From: an uncultured Collinsella sp.
GTDB taxonomy: Bacteria > Actinomycetota > Coriobacteriia > Coriobacteriales > Coriobacteriaceae
Assembly (NCBI GenBank): GCA_900553345.1
Contig: USDE01000003.1
Coordinates: 1 to 20,422 of the forward strand
Direction: 5' to 3'
DNA: 20,422 nucleotides
In this document: piece by piece, positions 13,997-20,422 of the stretch
How the letters are laid out: each line of letters opens with the position of its first letter
How positions within the stretch are numbered: the stretch's first letter is position 1
Made by a program: the position numbers and the translations under genes
The notes under the pieces: model-generated
The model's database searches: none
Told to the model about the DNA's origin: nothing
What the model saw: the letters and a program-made list of their open reading frames with translations, nothing else

Positions 13997-14950
13997 CTAT
14001 TTACCGGCGGCGCGCAGAGCTACGTAGGCGGCGCCGATGATGCCGGCGTCGTTGCCGAGCGAAGCGACCTTAATGGGCGTCTCACGCGAGGCGGAAAGCG
14101 CGTAGCGCTGGAAGTGCTCGCGAACGGCGTCGAGGTAGACATCGGCCGAAGCGGACGCGCCACCACCGATCAGGAACATCTCGGGGTCGACCACGTTGGC
14201 AATAAGCGCCAGGGCGCGGCCGAGATAGTCAGCCATGGTATCGGCAGCTGCCAGCGCGAGCTTGTCACCCTCACGACAGGCCTGGAACACGTCCTTGGAA
14301 TCTGAGGGGCCGGTGAGCTCGATGGGCTCGACGCCCGCCTTCTTGCACTCGGCAAGGTAGTTGCTCACCACGCCGGTGGCGCTGGAATACTGCTCCAGAT
14401 GGCCATGGCCGCCACAGCCGCAGGTGCGCTCCTCAGCCGGGTTCAGGCACATGTGGCCAATCTCACCGCCAGCACCCACAACGCCCGATACCACGTCGCC
14501 GTTGACGATTACGCCGCCGCCCACGCCGGTACCGATGGTGACCATCACGACGTTCTGCACGCCCTTGGCAGAACCGAGCCAGGCCTCGCCCATGGCAGCG
14601 GCGTTGGCATCGTTCTCGTACTTAACGACCGCGTCGGGGCAGTGCTTTTGAATGGCGATCCTCAGCTCGGGCAGGTTAATGGCAATGTTGGCCTTGACCT
14701 TGGCATCGCCCGATGCCGGGATGGGGCACGGAACGGCCAGGCCAATGCCCGCCACAAAGGCACGCGGAATCTGGGCTTTGGCGACCACCTGGTCGATAGC
14801 CTCGGTCACCGCGGCAAAGCCCGCAGCGTCAACGATGGGAGGCGTAGGCACGCTGGCCTTGGCAAGCAGGTTACCGTCTTCGTCGAACAGGCCCTCCTTA
14901 ACCGAAGTGCCGCCGACGTCAATGCCGATGTAGTATTGCTTAGGTTCCAT
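13997..14950 (-). CDS. ROK-family sugar kinase, probable glucokinase
   Basis: A ROK-family kinase (317 residues), probably phosphorylating glucose to glucose 6-phosphate with ATP at the entry to glycolysis. The phosphate-binding motif GIDVGGTSVKEG is at 9-20, the catalytic ENDANAAA with Asp114 at 112-119, IGTGVGGGVIVNG at 139-151, and GGEIGHMCLNP at 161-171 with zinc ligand His166. The cysteine cluster reads CGCGGHGHLEQYSSATG: Cys177 and Cys179 are present, but the third cysteine usual in CxCGxxGCxE is His184. The SSATG and GEIGH features favour a glucokinase over a NagC-type repressor, and there is no DNA-binding domain. ATG 14950 is used because AAAGGTG lies about 8 bases upstream and family homology starts at once. 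The exact sugar cannot be told. Confidence 0.9.
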   Translation of the reverse strand: MEPKQYYIGIDVGGTSVKEGLFDEDGNLLAKASVPTPPIVDAAGFAAVTEAIDQVVAKAQIPRAFVAGIGLAVPCPIPASGDAKVKANIAINLPELRIAIQKHCPDAVVKYENDANAAAMGEAWLGSAKGVQNVVMVTIGTGVGGGVIVNGDVVSGVVGAGGEIGHMCLNPAEERTCGCGGHGHLEQYSSATGVVSNYLAECKKAGVEPIELTGPSDSKDVFQACREGDKLALAAADTMADYLGRALALIANVVDPEMFLIGGGASASADVYLDAVREHFQRYALSASRETPIKVASLGNDAGIIGAAYVALRAAGK

Positions 14951-15004
14951 GGGAGCCCACCTTTCTCGTTTAAACATTGCCTGTATGGTACCGCTCCCAA
15001 GGCA

Positions 15005-15056
15005 AAAACCTACCAAAAAGGGACAGGTTTGTTTTGGCAGGTTTTATCTTGGGAAA
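15005..15056. repeat. Stem-loop element 5, left direct-repeat copy
   Basis: Fourteen-base arms (AAAACCTACCAAAA at 15005-15018 and TTTTGGCAGGTTTT at 15032-15045, 13 of 14 pairing) flank the loop AGGGACAGGTTTG. The sequence from 15007 to 15056 is repeated in the same orientation at 17095-17144 with about six differences. The two copies bracket the AlbA_2 regulator gene and its operator array. Confidence 0.8.
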
Positions 15057-15072
15057 ATATCGCGAGGCAGTC

Positions 15073-15115
15073 GCCCCTCTAGCACCCATCAAACTTCGAG
15101 AGACGGTAGAGGGGC
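15073..15115 (-). terminator. Possible terminator of the AlbA_2 gene
   Basis: Perfect 9-base arms (GCCCCTCTA and TAGAGGGGC) enclose a 25-base loop, 13 bases after the stop codon of the regulator gene. There is no T-run after the stem on the minus strand, so Rho-independent termination is uncertain. Confidence 0.4.
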
Positions 15116-15128
15116 AATTCGGCTGCAT

Positions 15129-16829
15129 CTACTTCTTCCGATAGCGGCGGTTGCGGCTCGTCGACGAACCCATTACTTCGATGAGTCCTTTATCCGCCAT
15201 TTTTGGCAGATGGTAGCGGACGGACGAAATTTTGACCCCCGATGCAACCGCTATTTCTCGCGCCGTCATATCCACTTCGGCGCCGAGAGCCTCCAGGATC
15301 CTATCCGCTGTCGAAGCTGACGATTCTCTGCTCATATCGATAATCTCAAACGTGTCTTTGCCACATTTTGACAGGACATGTTTATCGACAAGATCCCCGC
15401 AGATCAGGCGAATGTCATCCGAATCCCACTTCAGGGCCTCTCGTATTTTTTGAACATCGCATACGCACCCATGCTCCCGCATAAACATGAGCAATGTTTC
15501 CTCGCGATCCGTCAGCTCGGTGCCCACATGGCTCTGAATCCACGTGCGGTTTTCAGCAAGCTCCGCCCCGTGCCGGGAAAGCAGCACCGTAAACGAATCG
15601 GCCTTAACGATAAATTTCGGCCTTCCAAGCGAACGAGACTCCATCTCGCGAATCATAGCCGGGATACCAGATCCCTGGCTTTCTGCAACGGCCCCCTCGG
15701 CATGCTCTAACGGCGTCGCCCCCATTAGGCTCATGAGCTTTGGGTTTCGGCAGCGCGATTCCCCGTCTGCAAGATTGTCCACCGTCTTTCCGCCCCAAAG
15801 CCCACCGGGGTTTTTGATCTCTATTCTGTCTGGATAGATATCGACACTCACGGCCTGCCCCACAAACATGGGCGAATATTCTCGATGGATGCAGGCATTT
15901 GCCAAGGCCTCGCGCAAAACCTCCTGGGGAACTTCCCAATCCTCCCTTCTGCCAGCACCTTGCACTATCGCCGCTTTGCGCAAGTTCCGTCCAATCGCGG
16001 CAAGGGCATCTTCGATGCAAGCCGGAATCGGGCCATCGCACAACTGGCGGTCAATAAACCGGGGTTGCCCGGGTGCAGATTTTTCCACATCGGAATGGAC
16101 AGCGACATCGATCATGAGTTTGGGATAGAACTGCTGGGGGTAAATTCCCGCCGACAGAAGCCCTGCGAGCTTCACCACACCATCCTTTGTAGTGATATTG
16201 AGTCTGACCAGCTGCTTTTCCAGCGTATCGGCCCCGCGCAAAACGCGGGGGGTCTGCAGCCGGCGATTTGCGATAATAGACCGCACGACATCTGGATCCA
16301 AATCCTCGACCGTTGCCTCCGAAACCACCGTGCCGTCTGCATCGCTCGGAAGCAACGCACTCTGCAGCTCATATAGCTCAGCGGGTGACATCTTGATATC
16401 TTTATCATCCACGCGCTTGTAGCTACCGTTCTGTACGCCGCGCGCGCCGATATAGCAAGGCTTCGCTTTAAGCTCAAGTTCAAAGATACGCACCAGAAGC
16501 ACCTGGAGCCCGTCGACCTCGCCTCGATCAAGCTCGTACCGCGGCGCATGGGCCACCACTGCTGCTGAGCCTCCGTCTCCGATACCCGAAACAAACTGAT
16601 CGCGCACCCTATCGATAGCAAAGTTAGCCGAAGGAACAAATCCTTCGGCTTCGTTTAGGCCCAAAATAATGAGCCCACCCGCAGTGTTCGCAAAAGCGCT
16701 CACTGTCTCCCATACATCTGCGCTCAATTTATTCGTGCAGGCTTTAACTTCTACCGATGCGTCATCAGTCCCCCGCCTGCGAAGGCGCTCAACGATAAGG
16801 CCAAGAGGTTCATCCAGCAGCATTGGCAT
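15129..16829 (-). CDS. AlbA_2-domain ATP-binding transcriptional regulator
   Basis: A 566-residue protein with the layout of bacterial Schlafen-AlbA_2/HATPase_c_4 putative regulators. The N-terminal AlbA_2 domain includes VEVKACTNKLSADVWETVSA and FANTAGGLIILGLNE (about 27-60). A GHKL-type ATPase-like domain follows (EVLREALANACIHREYSP at 303-320, IEIKNPGGLWGG at 337-347, GSGIPAMIREM at 387-397). After this come a winged-helix segment at about 440-490 and a second helix-turn-helix (TAREIAVASGVKISSVRYHL at 522-541). DNA binding is therefore likely; ligand and targets are unknown. Two start codons are possible (16829 and 16823) and neither has a strong ribosome site; the nearest operator copy overlaps that region. 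Coding is visibly AT-richer than in neighbouring genes, suggesting acquisition. TTTAGAGAGA repeats upstream suggest autoregulation. Confidence 0.88.
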   Translation of the reverse strand: MPMLLDEPLGLIVERLRRRGTDDASVEVKACTNKLSADVWETVSAFANTAGGLIILGLNEAEGFVPSANFAIDRVRDQFVSGIGDGGSAAVVAHAPRYELDRGEVDGLQVLLVRIFELELKAKPCYIGARGVQNGSYKRVDDKDIKMSPAELYELQSALLPSDADGTVVSEATVEDLDPDVVRSIIANRRLQTPRVLRGADTLEKQLVRLNITTKDGVVKLAGLLSAGIYPQQFYPKLMIDVAVHSDVEKSAPGQPRFIDRQLCDGPIPACIEDALAAIGRNLRKAAIVQGAGRREDWEVPQEVLREALANACIHREYSPMFVGQAVSVDIYPDRIEIKNPGGLWGGKTVDNLADGESRCRNPKLMSLMGATPLEHAEGAVAESQGSGIPAMIREMESRSLGRPKFIVKADSFTVLLSRHGAELAENRTWIQSHVGTELTDREETLLMFMREHGCVCDVQKIREALKWDSDDIRLICGDLVDKHVLSKCGKDTFEIIDMSRESSASTADRILEALGAEVDMTAREIAVASGVKISSVRYHLPKMADKGLIEVMGSSTSRNRRYRKK

Positions 16830-16833
16830 TCCG

Positions 16834-17044
16834 TCTCTCTAAAACGATAGATTTATCTCTCTAAAGTATAGTATATCTCCCTAACTTTAGAGAGATAAGC
16901 ACCTTATTTTAGAGAGAAATTTAGAAAGATGTATCGAATTCACTGCTAGATTGCCTAATGTTATCTCTTTAACTGGCTTTCTCTTTAGAGAGACATTTAG
17001 AGAGACGAGCGCGACCTCTCTAATCATGGGCTCCTCTCTTTAAA
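16834..17044. promoter_or_regulatory. Operator-like array of TTTAGAGAGA in both orientations
   Basis: Six exact copies of TTTAGAGAGA or its complement TCTCTCTAAA start at 16834, 16856, 16886, 16908, 16984 and 16996. About five degenerate copies start at 16876, 16920, 16964, 17015 and 17035. The left group is mostly in the complement orientation, and copies 16876 and 16886 meet head to head. Start-to-start spacing of exact neighbours is 22, 22 and 12 bases, near whole turns of the helix. The array begins 5 bases before the start of the AlbA_2 gene and covers its likely promoter. This is not a CRISPR: the unit is too short and the orientation is mixed. Confidence 0.8.
16865..16870 (-). promoter_or_regulatory. 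-10-like box of the AlbA_2 gene inside the operator array
   Basis: TATACT on the minus strand, 36-41 bases upstream of ATG 16829. It touches the second array copy (16856-16865), and the region where a -35 would lie is occupied by the copy at 16886-16895. Occupied repeats would block polymerase, which fits repression. Confidence 0.45.
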
Positions 17045-17072
17045 GTGCGCACATCCCAACCGTACCTTAAGC

Positions 17073-17144
17073 TGCGGTGAAATAACTCACGATTAACCTG
17101 CCAATAAGGGACAGGTTTATTTTGGTAGGTTTTATCTGGGGAAA
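17073..17144. repeat. Stem-loop element 6, right direct-repeat copy, with a half-copy of element 1
   Basis: At 17073-17084 TGCGGTGAAATA repeats the arm of the element at 2730-2800, but without its partner arm. At 17095-17144 lies the second copy of the repeat seen at 15007-15056: arms AACCTGCCAATA and TTTTGGTAGGTT (10 of 12 pairing) around AGGGACAGGTTTA, then TTTATCTGGGGAAA. The direct orientation relative to the first copy and the mosaic with element 1 suggest past recombination among such elements. Confidence 0.75.
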
Positions 17145-17254
17145 CGCCGAGCCCCACATCAACAACCGCCACAGCTCCATATGAGGCAAATGAACCAGCG
17201 GCGTCTATCCCAAATCTTAAGTATTTGTTCGACAGAACGGCCCCTGCCGGCTCC

Positions 17255-17263
17255 TGCTAGACT
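17255..17263 (+). promoter_or_regulatory. Extended -10 promoter of the nuclease gene
   Basis: TGCTAGACT fits an extended -10 (TGnTAnnnT), 33 bases upstream of the ATG at 17297. No -35 match is visible at standard spacing. Confidence 0.4.
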
Positions 17264-17296
17264 GGTAGATTCCCAACCGTCCATCCAGGAGCCTCC

Positions 17297-18280
17297 ATGT
17301 CGCGCAAGTCCGCTTACAAGCAAGTACTTTCCATCGGCACCGCCGTGATGCTGGGGTTTGCGCTGTTCACAGGGTCGCTCGACGGAGCGCCCAAGCTGTT
17401 GTCGCCGCAAAGCGATGAGCAGGCAGCGGCTCTGGCCGAAAAACAAAGCGAGAGTCCCAGCCGTACCGACGACGAAGCGGACCTGGTTGCCCGGCTCGAA
17501 TCGGGAACAGCGAGCTCCTCGGACTCTCAAAATAGCCGAGACTCTGGCGATGACTCCGATTCCGCCGCAACCGACACCGGTGACGACGGTTCCACGAACA
17601 GCGCCGCCACCCCCATCGACGAGGTCGAAAACCCCGATCTCGACCGCGCCCGCGGCGTATACCTCAGCAGCATTCCCGACTACGCGGGTAACCCCTATGT
17701 GGCCCTGCGCGCCGACAGCACGCACCCGCTCGGCACACCGTCATTCACGCTCGATGAATACGAGCGCGCCACCGAAGAGGGTTGCTTTAAGAAGTTCTCC
17801 AAGCTCGACAGCTTGGGCCGCACCCGCAAAGCGCTCGCCTGCGTGGGCCCCGAATCACTCGGTCAAGGCGAGCGCGGCGATATCTCGCGTATCCATCCCG
17901 CTGGATGGCGCCAGCAGCGCTACGACTTTATTCCGGGCCAGAGCCTCTACAACCGCTGCCACCTCATCGCCTGGTCGCTCTGCGGCGAAAACGCCAACCG
18001 CAAGAATCTCCTCACCGGCACGCGCTATCTCAACGAGACGGGCATGCTACCGTTTGAAGAGCAGATTCTCAACTATATTCGCAATACGGGCAACCATGTG
18101 CTCTATCGCGTCACGCCCATGTACAACGAAGAGGAACTTGTCTGCCGCGGCGTGCGCCTTGAGGCGCAATCGGTCGAGGACCACGGCAAGACCCTCTGCT
18201 TCCACGTGTATTGCTACAACCTGCAGCCGCATGTGCAGATCGACTACGCCACCGGCCGCAACCAGGCATCCGGAGACTAG
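17297..18280 (+). CDS. Secreted or membrane-anchored DNA/RNA nonspecific endonuclease
   Basis: A 327-residue nuclease of the beta-beta-alpha-metal DNA/RNA nonspecific endonuclease group (Endonuclea_NS_2 type, related to streptococcal EndA). Residues 1-28 form a signal sequence or anchor (basic start, then a hydrophobic stretch near 11-25). Residues 30-115 are a low-complexity Ser/Asp/Ala linker, as expected for an extracellular tether. The catalytic domain covers about 120-320: SLYNRCHLIAWSLCGENANR with catalytic His222, NLLTGTRYLNETGMLPFE with metal-ligand Asn246, NHVLYRVTP at 266-274 and QIDYATG at 314-320. RCH replaces the RGH of DRGH nucleases, a variant I believe also occurs in Firmicute members. 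Likely roles are nutrient scavenging from DNA or biofilm DNA turnover. AGGAG lies 5 bases before the ATG. It is divergent from the AlbA_2 gene. Confidence 0.92.
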   Translation: MSRKSAYKQVLSIGTAVMLGFALFTGSLDGAPKLLSPQSDEQAAALAEKQSESPSRTDDEADLVARLESGTASSSDSQNSRDSGDDSDSAATDTGDDGSTNSAATPIDEVENPDLDRARGVYLSSIPDYAGNPYVALRADSTHPLGTPSFTLDEYERATEEGCFKKFSKLDSLGRTRKALACVGPESLGQGERGDISRIHPAGWRQQRYDFIPGQSLYNRCHLIAWSLCGENANRKNLLTGTRYLNETGMLPFEEQILNYIRNTGNHVLYRVTPMYNEEELVCRGVRLEAQSVEDHGKTLCFHVYCYNLQPHVQIDYATGRNQASGD

Positions 18281-18311
18281 TGCCAGCCGCGCCGCCCGTA
18301 ACCCAAAAAAA

Positions 18312-18342
18312 TGATCCGTTTTCCTCCGTCCCCAAGGGATCA
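18312..18342. repeat. Stem-loop element 7 (TGATCC arms, CCGTCCCC loop)
   Basis: Arms TGATCC (18312-18317) and GGATCA (18337-18342) enclose a 19-base loop that contains CCGTCCCC, i.e. GGGGACGG on the other strand, linking it to the GGGAC-core group. It lies between the nuclease stop codon and the convergent terminator. Confidence 0.55.
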
Positions 18343-18345
18343 AAT

Positions 18346-18377
18346 AAGGCCGCCCCGGTTACCCAGGGCGGCCTTTT
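18346..18377. terminator. Bidirectional intrinsic terminator
   Basis: Perfect 10-base arms (AAGGCCGCCC and GGGCGGCCTT) with a 10-base loop, ending in TTTT on the plus strand and in TTATTTG on the minus strand. It separates the convergent nuclease and EF-G-like genes. Confidence 0.88.
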
Positions 18378-18410
18378 CGTCAGCACCTACATTGCAGACA
18401 AAACCACACG

Positions 18411-20422
18411 TTACTTGGCGCGGCCCTCCTCATAGCGCTCGACCAGCTTGGCCTGAACGTCATAAGGCACCTGCTCATAGCCCGCGGGCTTCATGGTAAA
18501 GTCGCCCGTGCCGCGCGTGATAGAGCGCAGGCGCGTCGAATAATCCGTCAGCTCGGCCAGCGGCGCCTGGGCGATGACCACGGTGTCTCCGCGCTCATCG
18601 GTCTCCATGCCCGTCACGCGACCACGCGAAGCCGAGATGTCGCCCATCACGGCGCCGGCGTAGCTCTCGGGGATAGTCACCGTGATTTCCTCGATGGGCT
18701 CCAGCACCACCGGGTCGGCATCGGCGCATGCCTTGCGCAGGCCGATGCGAGCCGCCGCGCGGAACGCCATCTCGTTGGAGTCGACGCTGTGATACGAGCC
18801 GTCGTACACAGCCACGCGAATGCCCGTAAGCGGGTAGCCGGCAATGATGCCGTCCTTCATAGTCTCCTGAACGCCCTTGTCCACGGCAGGAATGAGCGAG
18901 CGCGGGATGCGGCCACCCACGACCTCGTCAACAAACTCATAGCCGCCGCTCGTACCGTCGGGCCCAATGAGCGGCTCCACGCGCAGCCAGCAGTCGCCAT
19001 ACTGACCGGCACCGCCAGTCTGCTTCTTGTGGCGGCCCTGGGCGCTTGCCGTGCGGCGGATGGTCTCGCGATACGGGATGCGGATCGGCACGCTCTTGGC
19101 CGCAACCTTGGTGCGGTCCTCAAGGCGATTGAGCAGGACCGAAACCTGCGCCTCGCCCACCGCCGAGATGATGGTCTGGCCCGTCTCCTCGTCACGATCG
19201 ATACTCATGGTCGGATCGGCCTTGCAGGCCTTCTCGATAAACGTGTAGAGCTTCTCTTCGTCGCCGCGGTTCTCGGCCTCGATGGCGATGCGGTACTGCG
19301 AGTTGGGGAACTTAAACGCCGCAGCCTCGACCTTGCCGGTAATCGAGAGCGTATCGCCCGTCTCGGCCGCCAGCTTGGGCGCCACGATGATATCGCCGGC
19401 ATAGGCGTGGCCGACCTCAGTCATGTCGCGGCCGCACATCACATACAGGTGAGCCAGACGATCGCTCTTGCGGGTACGCGCGTTGATCAGCTCAAGGCCC
19501 GGCTCAAGCGTGCCCGTCAGCACCTTGATAAAGCTGATGCGGCCCTGCTGCGGATCGGCCAGCGTCTTAAACACAAACGCCACCGGACGGTCATCGTCGC
19601 TCGAAATCTTGAGCGAATCACCGTCGATAAGCGGCATCTCGCCGTAGTCGGTCGGCGCCGGGAAGTACGTGGCGATGTCGTCCATCAGCGAGTTGACGCC
19701 CTGCTCCTTAATACAATCGCCCGCAAAGACCGGCACAAAGATGCGCTCGGCGATCGCTTTCGACAGCAGGCCTTCAAGCTCCTCCTGCGTCAGCGTCTCC
19801 TCGCCTTCCAAGTACTTCATCATCAGTTCGTCGTCAGCCTCGGCTACCAGCTCGCACAGATGGTCATGGGCCTCCTCGGCCTGGGCACGATACTCCTCGG
19901 GAATCTCCGACTCAACGGCCTCGGCGCCGTTGCAATGGCGTGCCTTCATGCGCACCAGATCGATGATGCCGTCAAAGTCCTCGCCCTCGCCCCAGGGAAG
20001 GGTCACGGCGCCCAGGCGCGTGCCAAAGCGCTCCTGCAGCAGTTCCATGGTGGTCGCAAAGCTGGCCTCGGAGCGCGACAGGCGGTTTACGAACACCGCA
20101 CGCGCCAGGCGCAGGTCCTCGGCGGCATACCAGAGCTTAACCGTCGTAGGCTGCGGGCCGGCTTCGGCGTCGACCACAAACAGAGCCGTCTCGCAGACGC
20201 TCATAGCGGCAAAGGCGTCGCCGATAAAATCGGGGTAGCACGGGGCATCGAGCACATTGATACGCGCGCCCTTCCAGTCGATCGGCGCAATGGTCGTCGA
20301 GATGGAAAACGCGCGCTTAACCTCTTCGGGGTCATAGTCGAGCGTGGGCTTGGTGCCGTCGTGGCCACCCAGGCGGGCGGTCTTGCCGGAAAGGTGGAGC
20401 ATGGCCTCGGCGAGTGAGGTCT
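18411..20422 (-). CDS. EF-G-like translational GTPase (EF-G2 type), 5' end outside window
   Basis: Paralogue of elongation factor G, of the EF-G2/FusA2-like type. The visible 670 codons start inside the G1 region (KTSLAEAM follows the missing P-loop) and run through the domain II region (RPVAFVFKTLADPQQGRISF), domain IV (RHKKQTGGAGQYGDCWLRVE) and the C-terminal domain ending near PAGYEQVPYDVQAKLVERYE. The G3 motif, DTPGHVDF in true EF-G, reads DAPCYPDF, so the catalytic His is Tyr and the Gly is Cys. The G4 motif NKxD reads NRLS. GTP hydrolysis or nucleotide choice may therefore be altered. Its cellular role is not settled; the canonical fusA is expected elsewhere with the ribosomal genes. 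A convergent terminator follows the stop. Confidence 0.92.
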   Translation of the reverse strand, partial: TSLAEAMLHLSGKTARLGGHDGTKPTLDYDPEEVKRAFSISTTIAPIDWKGARINVLDAPCYPDFIGDAFAAMSVCETALFVVDAEAGPQPTTVKLWYAAEDLRLARAVFVNRLSRSEASFATTMELLQERFGTRLGAVTLPWGEGEDFDGIIDLVRMKARHCNGAEAVESEIPEEYRAQAEEAHDHLCELVAEADDELMMKYLEGEETLTQEELEGLLSKAIAERIFVPVFAGDCIKEQGVNSLMDDIATYFPAPTDYGEMPLIDGDSLKISSDDDRPVAFVFKTLADPQQGRISFIKVLTGTLEPGLELINARTRKSDRLAHLYVMCGRDMTEVGHAYAGDIIVAPKLAAETGDTLSITGKVEAAAFKFPNSQYRIAIEAENRGDEEKLYTFIEKACKADPTMSIDRDEETGQTIISAVGEAQVSVLLNRLEDRTKVAAKSVPIRIPYRETIRRTASAQGRHKKQTGGAGQYGDCWLRVEPLIGPDGTSGGYEFVDEVVGGRIPRSLIPAVDKGVQETMKDGIIAGYPLTGIRVAVYDGSYHSVDSNEMAFRAAARIGLRKACADADPVVLEPIEEITVTIPESYAGAVMGDISASRGRVTGMETDERGDTVVIAQAPLAELTDYSTRLRSITRGTGDFTMKPAGYEQVPYDVQAKLVERYEEGRAK

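Noticed and set aside
16834..17044. CRISPR-like repeat array
   Set aside because: The unit is only 10 bases, occurs in both orientations with uneven spacing and has no unique spacers of uniform length; no cas genes are near. An operator array fits better.
15129..17144. Insertion sequence or integrated phage
   Set aside because: There is no transposase, integrase, target-site duplication or terminal inverted repeat of IS type; only host-type direct repeats flank the block.
18789..20417. A 542-codon open frame on the plus strand, and similar long plus-strand frames at 4302-5516, 5634-7217, 9087-10436 and 11734-12783
   Set aside because: Each lies opposite a gene with clear family motifs, has no domain or ribosome site of its own, and has the composition expected of an antisense frame in GC-rich DNA.

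Overview
The window looks like a piece of chromosome from a high-GC member of the Coriobacteriia, most likely Collinsella or a close relative. The basis is GC-rich coding with strong purine-rich ribosome binding sites, a tmk-holB-ricT cluster, a TopA of the archaeal-like type with a lysine/alanine tail, an EF-G2-type factor, and recurrent short intergenic stem-loops carrying a GGGAC core. The taxonomic call is an inference from gene content. I see no tRNA, rRNA, CRISPR array, phage genes or transposase.

Layout. 1-2623 (minus): thymidylate kinase, DNA polymerase III delta prime and a RicT/PSP1 protein, tightly packed and running off the left edge. 2868-3809 (plus): a zinc-ribbon membrane protein of unknown role. 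3951-8966 (minus): tatA/B, tatC, hypA, hypB and topA in one direction, with small gaps. This joins the Tat exporter to two nickel-insertion factors for [NiFe] hydrogenase. The hypB copy lacks an internal block that includes the usual metal-binding switch. 9120-10790 (minus): a STAS anti-anti-sigma protein and an aspartate-type aminotransferase. 10940-11194 (plus): an 84-residue unknown. 11281-14950 (minus): NhaA Na+/H+ antiporter, a manganese-type inorganic pyrophosphatase and a ROK sugar kinase, each with its own intergenic signals. 15129-17144: an AlbA_2/ATPase-fold regulator that is AT-richer than its neighbours. It is preceded by a dense array of the 10-mer TTTAGAGAGA in both orientations, and the block is flanked by two near-identical 50-bp direct repeats. 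17297-18280 (plus): a secreted or membrane-anchored nonspecific nuclease. 18411-20422 (minus): an EF-G-like GTPase with degenerate G motifs, cut by the right edge.

Most of the window is housekeeping. The parts that stand out are (1) the regulator with its operator array and flanking repeats, (2) the internally shortened HypB, (3) a candidate transcription attenuator in the nhaA leader, and (4) a dispersed family of seven stem-loops with variable arms around a GGGAC-type loop, found in intergenic spaces through the window.
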